From positions 2,170,001 to 2,234,000 of the forward strand of contig OX381708.1 in the NCBI GenBank assembly GCA_947462335.1: a DNA stretch of 64,000 nucleotides, given 5' to 3'. Below, in pieces: positions 1-9,806 of this stretch. Position 1 is the stretch's first letter. The number at the start of each line of letters is the position of its first letter. A program made the translations under genes and the position numbers. This DNA comes from Harmothoe impar. Lineage: Eukaryota; Annelida; Polychaeta; Phyllodocida; Polynoidae. The notes below the pieces were generated by a model, which was given only the letters and a program-made list of their open reading frames with translations, was not told the origin of the DNA and searched no databases.

Positions 1-768
1 TGCATCATGCCTCTCCCCCTTCCTCCTGCCCCTCTCCCTGCATCATGCCCCTCACCCTCCCCCCCTGCATCATGCCCCTCACCCTCCCTTCCTGCATCAT
101 GCCCCTCCCCTACCCCCAGCCTCATGCCCCTCACCCTCCCCTCCTGCATCATGCCCCTCCCCCTCCCTCCCCCCTGCACCATGCCCCTCCCCCTCCTGCA
201 TGATGCCCCTCCCCCTCCGTTCCTGCATCATGCCCATCCCCCTCCCCTCCTGCATCATGCCCCTCCCGGCCCAGCATCATGCCCCTCCCCCTCCCCTCCT
301 GCATCATGCCCCTCCGCCTCCCCTTGCATCATGCCCCTACCCCTCCCCTCTTGCATCATGCCCCTCACCCTCCTCTACTGCACCATGCCCCTCCCCCTCC
401 CCCAGCATCATGCCCCTCCCCCTCCCCTCCTGCATCATGCCCCTCCCCTTCCTCTCCTGCACCATGCCCCTCCCCCTCCCCTCCTGCATCATGCCCCTCC
501 CCCTCCCCTTCTGCATCATTCCCCTCCCCCTCCTGCATCATGCCCCTCCCCCTCCCTCCCTCCTGCATCATGCCCATCCCCCTCCCCTCCTGCATCATGC
601 CCCTCCCCCTCCCCCAGCATCTTGCCCCTCCCCTCCTGCATCATGCCCCTCCCCCTCCCCTCCTGCATGATGCCCCTCCCCCTCCCATTATGCATCATGC
701 CCCTCCCCCTCCCCTCCTGCATCATGCTCCTCCCCCTCCCCTCCTGCACCATGCCCCTCCCCCTTGCC
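1..768. repeat. 27-bp pyrimidine-rich minisatellite
   Basis: The consensus unit TGCATCATGCCCCTCC followed by about 11 more C/T bases repeats roughly 28 times, and the array runs off the left edge of the window. Because 27 is a multiple of three, every frame stays open over long stretches on both strands; these are not genes. The plus strand is almost purely pyrimidine between the CATCATG cores, which could favour triplex DNA. Variant units (CACCATG, short units of about 18-20 bp) show ordinary slippage. Confidence 0.95.
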
Positions 769-1134
769 TCCTCCAGGACATCACCCTGAACATGACAGCC
801 TTTTTATTCTTATTTTTTGCACTCATTAGGAGAATGTTAAATCAATGTTACCTGAAAGTTTTTCACATAAAAGAGTCCATTGTATGTAATGCCTATCATA
901 TAAAAGGTGGCTGACTTAAATATTGTACTTTACAATACATATATCAGAGAGGATAATGCTAAAATGATATTTTGGGCAAATCTTTTTATCAGAATTGACT
1001 TATGATTTGGGGACTAGAGATAATATCAGATTGAACTGAATAGTTTTCAGCATTTATAGACAGTTATCCTAGTTCCCAAAACATGCATATTTTTAATGAC
1101 AATAATGATCCTCATTTTTGTCACCTCTGCAGTA
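769..1134. other. unique AT-rich sequence, no gene seen
   Basis: Between the minisatellite and the start of similarity to unit B. It is probably part of an intron of receptor copy A, whose first exons must lie upstream. I see no exon-like frame or repeat here. Confidence 0.5.
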
Positions 1135-1742
1135 TTTGATCTTGATGATGTATTTAACAAATGTAACTTATTTTGGCTTGTAGCATGCAGTGTGATCCTG
1201 TTTTGATTCAAATCCACAAATCATGTTATTTTAGTTCAAGATTTTTACACAGGATGGTAGACAGTAGGCCATCATATATTTGTACTGTGATTGACTAACC
1301 TTCAAGTGACATAGTCCGATGATTAGGGCTCAAAAATAAATTTTGCTAAAATGAACCAGAATGTTCAATGTAGCCATACTTCATGTCCTAACTACTTTTT
1401 AAACATTATTCCCCATAATTCAGATTATAGTTCAGCTAGTTATCAGTTTTATGCTGAATTTAAGACTTTTGGAGTGCACGCTATAAGTCCACCCATTGGA
1501 AAATACACTGTAAAGGGTTATACCTATGTTAATGGGACCCACTTAAATGTCTCTTATTTTCCATCAATGGTATTTTATTGTGTCTCACCCTACAAATATG
1601 ATATTATGATGACATTTTGAACACATTTAAGTAGAATTTTAAATATGGAAAAATTCGGACCATGCCACTTTCACATTATATGCTCCATCAAATGAAAAGT
1701 GTATACATACATTGTAATTTTCCTGATATTTGACGGTTTTAG

Positions 1743-1828
1743 ACAGGTTGGTGGGTGTCCAGTCTGATACCGGTGTGACACTGCAGTGCCCTGTGCCTGC
1801 TGCTGGATACACAACCTTACAGTAGTAG
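1743..1828 (+). pseudogene. fossil Ig exon fragment (copy A)
   Basis: After an acceptor-like TTTTAG, a phase-1 frame aligns residue for residue with the start of the functional Ig exon at 1936 (...GVTLQCPVPAAGYTTLQ) and then meets two TAG stops at 1823-1828. The matching fossil at 41076 has the same two stops, so the exon died before the duplication. Confidence 0.8.
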
Positions 1829-1935
1829 AACAGTAGAACCTGGAAGTGCAGTGTTTATCACAGATGCTTTCTCTAATTTATTACATGAAAACCTGTAAAG
1901 AAGCTGCATTCATCCTCAGTTATTGTCTGTTGCAG

Positions 1936-2229
1936 ATGAGTGGAGGGAGGCCAGGGTGGGTACCAGTGTGACCCTGCAGTGCCCTGTGGATGCTGCAGGC
2001 TTCACGACACGGGGCTGGTACACCCGGCCTTGGTCACCATACTTCCTCCTCTACAACCAGAACACGTCTGGGGTCACTCAGGGCCGTTATGCCCGGGCTG
2101 ACATGTCCCTGGACGTGGACAGCTTTGAGCTGACCGTTGGAGAGGTGAGGCAGGAGGACTACCGGTTCAGCTGTCTTGTGACCAGACAAACCACTACTAC
2201 TGGCGGTTTAGTCTTCCTTGCCCTCTATG
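1936..2229 (+). CDS. copy A exon: Ig domain 2
   Basis: 98-codon phase 1-1 exon after TTGCAG and before GTAAGT. Shows the V-type core SVTLQC, GWY, FELTVGEV and D-Y-R-F-S-C. It is one codon longer than its copy B partner and differs from it at about 20 positions, far more than the exons downstream. Confidence 0.9.
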
Positions 2230-5200
2230 GTAAGTGAAACTTCCCCTTGTACAACCAGACCATGTCTGGGGTCACTGAGGGCCCTGTAACACATGCTGAC
2301 ATGTCCCTAGACCCTGACAGCTTTGAGCTGACTGTTGGCCATGTAAGGATAGAGCTACTACATCTGCTGGCTGACCAGACCACTTACTACATGACATCAC
2401 CTTTACTGCTATGTACAGTTAGTGTTCTAGTTCTACATTTTAACTTACACAGAATTATAGGGAATTGAACTATTAGATCAACCATTCATCCTTCCCTGGG
2501 CAAATGGCACCCCTCTGTGCTTTTATGAGTGGAACATGATGATTATGTTTAAAGTGATGAGTAATGAGCTATCCTGAGCCACTCCCTGCCAAGTGTAACA
2601 CAGTCTGTGTATCATCACAGGATAGTCACAGGAGGCTCGTTCTCATGAATGTGATGCAACTCACTGAAACCTAGTATTTTCTATATATTTCCAACCCATA
2701 TACTATTTTGCTCATTTCTTTTAGCCTATATGTTGCAAAGTATTTAGTTCTACCAGAATATATATAGTATACCCTACCCCTGTATCTTATTATGCCCATA
2801 ATATGCCCAAAAGTGACCCAAAGTTGACGTTTTCTGACCATAAATGGGCTTAATTATGATTTTTTTAAATCTAACAGGTGTATTGGGGTTATTCATGTAT
2901 TGATTCATTGCACAATATTACTTGGCATCATTCTAAGTCAAAATCACATACATACACTTAATACAGGTGGTACAGTTCACTAATAAGTGCCTTTGACCTA
3001 TATTCGCCTTTCTGACCTTTTTTTTTGTATTTTTAACTATCTTTAAATAGTTTCCCACCCCCCCTGCACATTATGATTTTTAAACATGTTATACATGTTC
3101 CGTTACAAAGTCTAGCCCATGAAGCATAGGTAGAAAAAGTAGCCTACTTATATCTGTCTTAAGTCCATGCACAGTGGTGCTCCAAAGATTTGTAACATAA
3201 TTATTTTTCACAGGGATCCTTTCTGACCACTTTTTGTACCTGTAGTTGTACCATGCAGAGTTCTAGTACTTAACTAAGTACTATATTTGCATTTTGTGGG
3301 ACCCTAGGGCCCTCAAATATAATCCAAAAATCAGGCCTCCCCAACCTGCACAAGGAACCCTCCTGGGGCCTTTCTGACCACTTTTCAGCCTTTCTAATCA
3401 GAAAATCGCCTTTCTGAACCACCCCCTTGAGGTCCCTGTCTGCTGTGAGTCCTCCTTTATGGTCTCTGTGCAGTCATGGCCCCCTGGATGGATTTGGGCT
3501 CCTGGTCGTACATGGGAGGCCTGCTCAGGCTCCTCAATAGTTGGCAAAAATACCCTTTTATGCTTTGCTGTGCCAGGGGACACTACTAGTTTGAATTCAA
3601 TTCAATTCAGTTCAATTCAAACAGTATGAGATCTAACTGTTTATCTTTGTCAATTCTAGATACCGTATTGGAAAGTAAGGAGGGAATGTCCATTACCCTG
3701 CCCTGTGGAGAGGTAAGAGACCTGACCACACAAAGTACAAGACATTACACCAGAACATGGCAGCGGGTGAATGGGGACCTCCTGTACCTCCAGTACCGGT
3801 ATATTGGTGTCTTCTCTGAACATCCTTCTGCTGCACAAGCTGACATGTCCCTGAACAACGAGACCTTCGCATTAACCATTGGCCGTGTACAGATGGAAGA
3901 CGACACTGTGTTTGTCTGTACTTATTTTCAAAGTTCCTTGTCTACTCTAAGGAGTGTGAAGCTGATAATTAGCAGTACGTTGATATTTCACTAGATAGTA
4001 GATATTAATGTAATTTGTTTGTTGTCAGCTACCACTGTTTGCATGGCATCATGACAGATATTGGAGCTATTTAAGAGTGTTGATTTACTTTGACATAATT
4101 TTAGAGCGTCTAATATTAAGTTATTTCTATCAAACTATCTTATTCTTATTGACACAACACCTGAGAATGTAAATCACTCCCAGTTCAATTAATTCTCACA
4201 TAACATAAAAAAACACTGACATAAAGCAACAAGTGCAGAACGTACAGAGTATATGGTTTAGTGAAATAATGTTATACTTTCAGGAACACCTTCATTCACA
4301 AACATCCATCCTAACGTTGGCCCACTGTCAGGGGGCACAGCGCTAACACTGACAGGCTCTGACCTCCGCAGTTCTGGTCTTATCATCAAACTGGGGGTCA
4401 TAGAGTGTCCTACAACCTCCACGTAAGTACCCACTGTCAGGGAGCACAGCGCTGACACTGACAGGCTAAGACATCAGTAGTTCTGGTCTTGTCATCAAGC
4501 TGCCAAGTAAACAAAAAACGTTATACAACATTTTATAACGTTATATAATGTTAAATAACGTTTCTCTAAGGCTCCTTACCATTGCAAAACGTTAAATGAA
4601 ATTTTATAATGTTATTTTCACGTAAAATTACGTTTTTTTGTTAGCTGGGTGGGGGATATAGATAAGGGTGAAACTAAGATCTCTCCTAGATTTGTAATGC
4701 ATAACAAGGTGGCAGATTGACATGAAGCCATAAAGAGCTTTGAATGTCAGGTATCGCATTGCAGAATGAGTGAATTCACTGCTATGCTCTTATTATTTTC
4801 TGAGGCTCAGAGCCTCAGATCGTAGAGGCCCTCCGTTCTCCATTCTAGTATCTAACCTTCTTTTGCATGAACTTATTCCAACTGGAGCTGTGGTATTTAT
4901 GGCCCTCTTCTAGAGATACTGCATTGAGCTCTAAATATTCCCTGCTATGTTCTCATTGTTTTCTAATCCCTCCGTTCCCTGTTGTAGTCTGTAGCCTCAT
5001 GCTGTTGCAGGAACTCGACCACTGCACTGTGTACAACACCACCTGGTGGCAGTGCGGTACTTAACGCACCTCTCCTTATCACCATAACCTGGGGTGGTGC
5101 AGCGCGTGTACACGACACCATGCAGACCTTCACCTACAGACCAGACCCTACCGTTACCAAGCTGGAACCCACAGACACTATCCTCAGGTAATTACCTCAT

Positions 5201-8200
5201 TACAAACTATTAAACTAACTGGGAAGTCCTTATAGGAAGATGAATAGGAGACCAACTGACTCTAGAAATAGTCTAGAAATAGGTTGAAGTTGAGTTTACC
5301 CTAGTCGTGGAAAGGTGAACTGACCCTTTGGTCACATGTATGAGAGTAATAGGTTCTGTTGGTGAATACATCATTGTAATACTCATGGTACAAATAAAGA
5401 TGGCAGCTTTGCCAAACCCAGGTGTTAGCTTAGGACATTATCAGCTCCTAGATCCTATTTAGAGTATAAGTGTACCGTAACAGTTAATTACAATGAATTG
5501 ATCATGACATAGTTACACTTTAAGTTACCTTTTTTTATTCACACTTGATGCATATGGGGTCCCCAAAGTATCCTGATCATAACAAATTAAGATGTCACTA
5601 ACAACTATAAATGATATACACAAAGATTGAATGTGGACAGTTATTTGATACATGTGAATAAAGTGTTGTTTAAATAACAAACTTTGTATTTGCACTACCA
5701 GTGGAGGTACACGTGTGACGGTGACAGGAGAGGGACTTGATGTTGTGGGAGAAGCTGCACTGCAGGTGACCGTATTGTACCAAGCAGTACCTGTCCGTAC
5801 CTTTCAAGCAGTAAGTACATGCATTACCTGGCCTACAGATCTGAGACCCATCTTATAAGGTTAAGGGGATGTGTCTATAATTATTAAAGTGGTATAATCA
5901 CAGAGTGTATCACAGTCACATTACTATTACTGTTCGAGTCTACTATATGGTGAAGCATTAGTGGTGATATTGCCCCTTTAAACTTAGGCCTTGTCAGAAT
6001 TCAATTTTGAATGATACAAGTTAGCACTGCACTGCCATTTTTAAAAAGACTCATATAAAAACCGTAAAACCCCACCTTTAAAATGAATTTACCTTGAAGA
6101 CAGCCCCTCAATTCGAGAAAAAATGGCCTTGTATGAAAAAGACAACTTGTTTTCTCTTTAATCCTATACATCAAATCTTGCCTACAAGATGACCCCCGAC
6201 TTTGAGGAAAATCCTCCTTGTTGGAAAAATATATCCCAAAATAAAGGTGGGGTTTTATGGTACATTAAACTAAGTCCACCACCAACCTGTGTTAAGGGAA
6301 TGTGGTGTATGTTTCAGACATGCCAGACCGTGTCATCTACAGCCCTGCATTGTCCAGTTCCAAAGATCGACATACTCGGGCCTGATGGCAGTCTGGATCT
6401 GTCTGCCTTTATCACTCCTCCTCCAAGGATAAGAAGACATGTCAAGGTATGGCTGTTTAACGACATACTTTCACAGTAACAATGATACATGTCCTGTTCA
6501 GTATTATGTAATTGTCATAAGACAAAATTCATTTATAAAAACGCTACACTCTCATGTCATGAAATTCATGCAGAACAACCCTGTTCATGGCTACCCACAT
6601 TTTGACTCTATTGATTAATATCTTTTCTAAAATCTTTGTATGTAGATTGCCTGTGTCACTCCTGCCAATTCCTATTTTACTCCTTTTGTCAAATCCATCA
6701 TTAATTATTTCTCTTTGTGTATGTTCATACATATTCAGAGACCCCTGTAGATTTCTAAAGGCCCGTGTAGCTGTGCTTTCCATGTCAATTTTCAATCATG
6801 CTTTGTCATAGACGACTTTAGGCTAACACAATTCAATCATACAGCATTTTATATGATAGCTTAATTATTCACTCAGGCCTTGAGACCTCGTCGACAAGCA
6901 GATGGAAATGAGAGAGTACCTATTAACAACGATGAAATAGACTTCCAACTAGGACTTCTGATGGATGCGATTCCCACATATCGCGATCTGCCTGATGTAC
7001 TACCAGAGTACAGCGATCTCACGGTGTATGCCGACCCTCAAGTCTACCTCTGGACTGAACTAAAAGTGGTAACCAGCAGCAATAGAACACTACAAGTGAA
7101 GGTCAGTGTCATTACTCATTCATTAACTTACAAGTTTTCTTCAGCTTTTTCAACATTCTTTTTGCATGACTCTCTAATACACTCATTCATCTATTTGACA
7201 ATTTCAATAGTAAAACCATATTCATGTTCATGTGAACTGACATACTTTTTTTTTTCAGACATTGAATTGAATTGGCCACTTGCATGATTTTTGATAATCA
7301 TTTACAAGGGTGCTGGTTATTGAAATGATTATTTGTCAAGATTTTTTCTGGTTCTGGTTTACTCTTACCACTGTTGGTGAATTGTGTTAATTCATGTCAG
7401 ACCTTTTTATCATATTTCAATCTCTCATTAGGACACTGAGTGTTGATGAGCTATTATTTATTTGTTCATTATTTTCATACCTCTTTTGTAGGGATCAATT
7501 AAGGCTGATATTATCATACCAGAGATCAAAAACAAGCAGAAAGAGTCAGGGCCAACCGATGATGTCCTTGATAAATCACAAGTTTAATCTTGAAATCACT
7601 GTGCATAGATCTATACTTTGTGTCCCATCCCTAATCTCTACATCCTTTTACCACACAGGGTCGTGGACTGCTTACAGGAATACAGAGCACAGACTACCGC
7701 ATGCTGATTGGTCAGTCAGAGTGTGGCACCTTGGCTGTGTACTCCAACCTCCTCATCTGTATAGCACCAAAGGACCCCCCAGCCCCACACCACATGGACC
7801 CGAGGATAGAACTGCTCAGTGTTAGGGTAAGGGCCTTGATAATATGATATAAGCTGACATATAAGTTAACATTCACTACTTTAACAAAAGTCAATAATCA
7901 TTTAAAAAGAAGGTAAATTCACATGAAACCAGACAATCTAAATTGGGTTGATGTGATTTTTTTTTTAAAGACTCAGAGGGGGGTGGGGGTTATTCTTTGT
8001 AAGAAAAGGGAGTTGTAAAACACTTTTTGTCTTATTTATAATGTTGTCACTATTTAGCAAACATGTCGCTGTCTTATGCAGGTACACATTGGTGTCTTCA
8101 AAGAACCATTCCTGGTGGGGACCCTCCACTACAAGCTGTCGTTCTTCGATGATCCGATCGCCAAGTGGGGTATCATTGGGGCTGCGGCTGTCATTGGTGT

Positions 8201-8297
8201 CATACTTGTTACCATCACAGTCATCTGCTTCATAAAGAAGTGTAGGAGGACACCTCATACCTCTCCCAGACCAGAGCAACATGAATTAAGGGGGTAA
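1936..8297 (+). CDS. Ig/IPT single-pass receptor, copy A (5' part outside window)
   Basis: Nine exons: 1936-2229, 3660-3974, 4284-4422, 5011-5187, 5702-5810, 6318-6446, 6877-7101, 7659-7826, 8082-8297. All have AG/GT borders and phases that join without a stop (phase 1,1,1,2,2,0,0,0,0). They encode two Ig domains, IPT/TIG-type domains resembling the plexin and MET ectodomains, two basic furin-like motifs, a hydrophobic membrane helix and a tail of about 20 residues ending HELRG. Exons 1-2 (signal peptide and first Ig) known from copy B would lie upstream of position 1. No plexin GAP or kinase domain follows the helix. Likely a cell-surface binding or adhesion receptor; ligand unknown. No AATAAA is obvious within 300 bases after the stop. 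Confidence 0.85.
2247..2400 (+). pseudogene. fossil Ig fragment (copy A)
   Basis: Directly downstream of the Ig exon, a decayed copy of its second half can be read (YNQTMSGVTEGP, then DMSLDPDSFELTVG) before similarity fades. It has no usable 5' half. The same fossil sits at 41579 in copy B. Confidence 0.75.
3660..3974 (+). CDS. copy A exon: Ig domain 3
   Basis: 105-codon phase 1-1 exon after TTCTAG, with donor GTACGT. Ig core: ITLPC, TWQRVNG, FALTIGRV, MEDDTVFVC. Same length as copy B 42193-42507. Confidence 0.9.
4284..4422 (+). CDS. copy A exon: IPT 1, first half
   Basis: Begins phase 1 and ends phase 2. Encodes the IPT start signature (NVGPLSGGTALTLTGSDL) and a cysteine in VIECPTT. Four codons shorter than copy B, which carries an extra TPTS-like insertion at its start. 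Confidence 0.88.
4430..4503 (+). pseudogene. fossil IPT fragment (copy A)
   Basis: Seven bases after the IPT exon lies a second, decayed copy of its core (PLSGSTALTLTG, stop, then SSGLVIKL). It looks like a small tandem exon duplication that decayed. Confidence 0.75.
5011..5187 (+). CDS. copy A exon: IPT 1, second half
   Basis: 59-codon equivalent, phase 2-2, after GTTGCAG and before GTAATT. Contains LCTTPPGG, typical of the IPT cysteine-proline end, then WGGAARVHDTMQTFTY and the lead into the next IPT (VTKLEPTDTILR). Confidence 0.88.
5702..5810 (+). CDS. copy A exon: IPT 2 start
   Basis: Phase 2 to 0. Encodes SGGTRVTVTGEGL, the second IPT start signature, and VLYQAVPVR. Differs from copy B by a single residue (A/V). 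Confidence 0.88.
6318..6446 (+). CDS. copy A exon: IPT 2 end with RIRR motif
   Basis: 43 codons, phase 0-0. Encodes TCQTVSS and LHCPVPKIDILGPDG and ends with the basic sequence RIRRHVK. The preceding in-frame sequence is intronic; the acceptor is GTTTCAG. Confidence 0.87.
6877..7101 (+). CDS. copy A exon: RPRR motif and IPT 3 lead
   Basis: 75 codons, phase 0-0, after CACTCAG. Starts ALRPRRQADGNER, a second furin-like motif, then an acidic linker and VYADPQVY, which resembles the start of the last plexin IPT domain. Two codons (GN) longer than copy B. Confidence 0.88.
7659..7826 (+). CDS. copy A exon: IPT 3
   Basis: 56 codons, phase 0-0, after CACACAG. GRGLLTGIQSTDYRMLIGQSEC followed by LLICIAPKDPP fits an IPT strand with its paired cysteines. 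Confidence 0.88.
8082..8297 (+). CDS. copy A last exon: membrane helix and tail
   Basis: 71 codons plus TAA. VHIGVFKEPFLVGTLHYKL resembles the final plexin IPT strand. A helix of about 21 residues follows (from WGIIGAAAV to VICFI), then KKCRR as stop-transfer and a short proline-containing tail without tyrosines, so no ITIM or ITAM. Confidence 0.9.
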   Translation, partial: VHIGVFKEPFLVGTLHYKLSFFDDPIAKWGIIGAAAVIGVILVTITVICFIKKCRRTPHTSPRPEQHELRG

Positions 8298-8828
8298 CTT
8301 TGAATCAATGTTACTATGTTAACAGAATGTCAACTCTCTAGGCACTAGAAGCCAAATACAAGTACTGCATTCTGTGGCCTAGCTTCACTCACTCCGCAGC
8401 CTTAAGCTATTCATCAGATACCTCTCGGTTTTAAAAGCTGCCCCAGAAATACTCTCACATGAAGTAATGATCAAATGAAAACCGTACCAAGGGTAGTAGA
8501 TCAAGAATCAACAAATCGGTTTCTACTTCATATTGTAGTGTTTATTCAGTTATCCTGCCTACAACAGCCAAGGCACGTATGGTTTGAGAACCGCGGGAAT
8601 AGTAGGGTGTGAACCAGGTTCGAGACTGTAGTAGGTGGGCCAGCCAAGATTGAAGTCTCACGGGGAGACTCGGACTATGCTGCCCTTTGTGAAGTATCTA
8701 ATTACCTCTATGTCCCGTGTGTTCACACACAAAGTATTGTTGGCAGAGGGTGAGAGTATATGGCTGTGACTCACCAAATTGATATAAGTTGAAACTCTAT
8801 GACCAGCAGACCTCCATGACTGGCACAC

Positions 8829-8831
<3 letters not shown>
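8298..8831. other. 3' flank of copy A, no gene seen
   Basis: Similar to 48382-48860 in unit B up to about 8530. No poly(A) signal AATAAA is evident. Nothing further recognised. Confidence 0.6.
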
Positions 8832-8891
<60 letters not shown>

Positions 8892-9183
8892 CAGGTGCCT
8901 TCTCTGACTGGGTGCCGTCTCTGACCGGGTGCCGTCTCTGACCTGGTGTCAAAATTTAATTTAATTTAAATTCTAACCTATAGTCATATATATAAGGATT
9001 TGTAAACATTTTATGGCAGTTGTTATGAAATTATAATTAGCCTCATGCTGTTGGTAGCAGATAACTAAACTCCCAAAGTAGCATCGGGTCAGAGACGGCA
9101 CCCGGTCAGAGACGGCACCTGGTCAGAGACAAAAACATTGGCCCAAGGTCGTGAGACACAGCCATATATATATATATATATAT
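8832..9183. repeat. inverted repeat between two (TA)n tracts
   Basis: A (TA)n tract at 8832-8887 is followed by three copies of a 17-18 bp unit (GGTGCCGTCTCTGACC) at 8892-8950; the reverse complement, again repeated, stands at 9084-9131, and a second (TA)n at 9164-9183. Arms face each other across about 133 bases, as in a MITE inserted into TA. Unit B lacks it at the same place. Confidence 0.75.
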
Positions 9184-9258
9184 ACCCTCCTGAGATTATG
9201 CTGAATGTCTCACCAATGTTATGTGGTACAAAGAAGGATACCACTGGTTTAACTATGC

Positions 9259-9342
9259 TGTAACGGTTAGCATGCTTGTCACCGGTGCGAGAGGTCTGTG
9301 GTTCGATTCCCGGCCGATCCAATGACTAAGTTTTCCGCGACA
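9259..9342 (+). repeat. left terminal repeat of TRIM-like element A
   Basis: Starts TG and ends CA. Shares all but a few bases with 9717-9806 up to CCGCGAC; the right copy has five extra bases near its end. Confidence 0.65.
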
Positions 9343-9716
9343 CTGGCGGATCTACCGGGATTCGGTAATGGTGTTCGCTGGATTGCATGACAGAGTGATA
9401 CACTTCAACTAGCTGGGTACCCCTGAAGCTCCGCAAAATGTCGGGCACCGCTCTACCGAGACGGGGAGGTGTTCGCTGGGTGGCGTAGCATGGCTGCCCT
9501 GCAAAATGTCAGGCACTGCTGGTGGTGTTCGCAGGGATGGTATGTTGAAGCTGGTTGGGAGGAGTGTAGGGGCACAATGTCACCGGATGTGTCCCGAACC
9601 CCGCAGGGGGTGCCATAAACGGCTGTCATTGTGCATAGTGCCCTATATGTCCGAGGGACTTGTCAATGCAATCCAGTAAGGTAGGGAGCGGAGAACAGTC
9701 AGACAAGGGTTGGTAG

Positions 9717-9806
9717 TGTGACGGTTAGCACGCTTGTCACCGGTGCGAGAGGTCTGTGGTTCGATTCCCGGCCGATCCAATGACTAAGTTTTCCGCGACC
9801 CCTACA
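9717..9806 (+). repeat. right terminal repeat of TRIM-like element A
   Basis: Starts TGTGACGG and ends CCCCTACA. Its last 17 bases are nearly the same as the end of the LTR of the unit B element read on the minus strand (TTTTCCGCGACC..TACA). Confidence 0.65.

Larger units (their letters stand above)
2230..8081 (+). other. introns of receptor copy A
   Basis: Eight introns of 255-1430 bases separate the exons. Intron 2230-3659 holds a fossil Ig fragment and otherwise AT-rich DNA. Intron 4423-5010 holds a fossil IPT fragment and an AT-rich inverted repeat with several AACGTTAT motifs (about 4508-4650). Introns 3975-4283, 5188-5701, 5811-6317, 6447-6876, 7102-7658 and 7827-8081 show similarity to copy B introns but nothing else I can name. 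Confidence 0.7.
9259..9806 (+). mobile_element. TRIM-like element with tRNA-like terminal repeats (unit A)
   Basis: A 548-bp element with direct terminal repeats of 84 and 90 bp (9259-9342, 9717-9806). Both begin TGT(A/G)ACGGTTAGC, contain a Pol III B-box-like GGTTCGATTCC and share the ending TTTTCCGCGAC. TGG follows the left repeat within two bases, as expected for a primer-binding site, and the purine-rich GACAAGGGTTGGTAG precedes the right repeat. No ORF inside. Unit B has no element between the flanking sequences (about 50080-50115), though about 35 host bases there are absent in unit A. The design matches a non-autonomous LTR element; see 49414-49972. Confidence 0.6.

Noticed and set aside
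7..914. Long overlapping ORFs on both strands (up to 260 codons)
   Set aside because: They are translations of the 27-bp minisatellite, open in all frames because the unit is a multiple of three and lacks stops.
1351..1620. 89-codon ORF upstream of copy A
   Set aside because: No domain, no splice signals at its edges and no partner in unit B.
4258..4458. Minus-strand ORF opposite the IPT 1 exon
   Set aside because: Antisense shadow of a well-supported exon; same shadow appears opposite copy B.
6189..6479. 96-codon ORF covering an IPT exon
   Set aside because: Only 6318-6446 is coding; the rest runs through the acceptor and donor into intron sequence.
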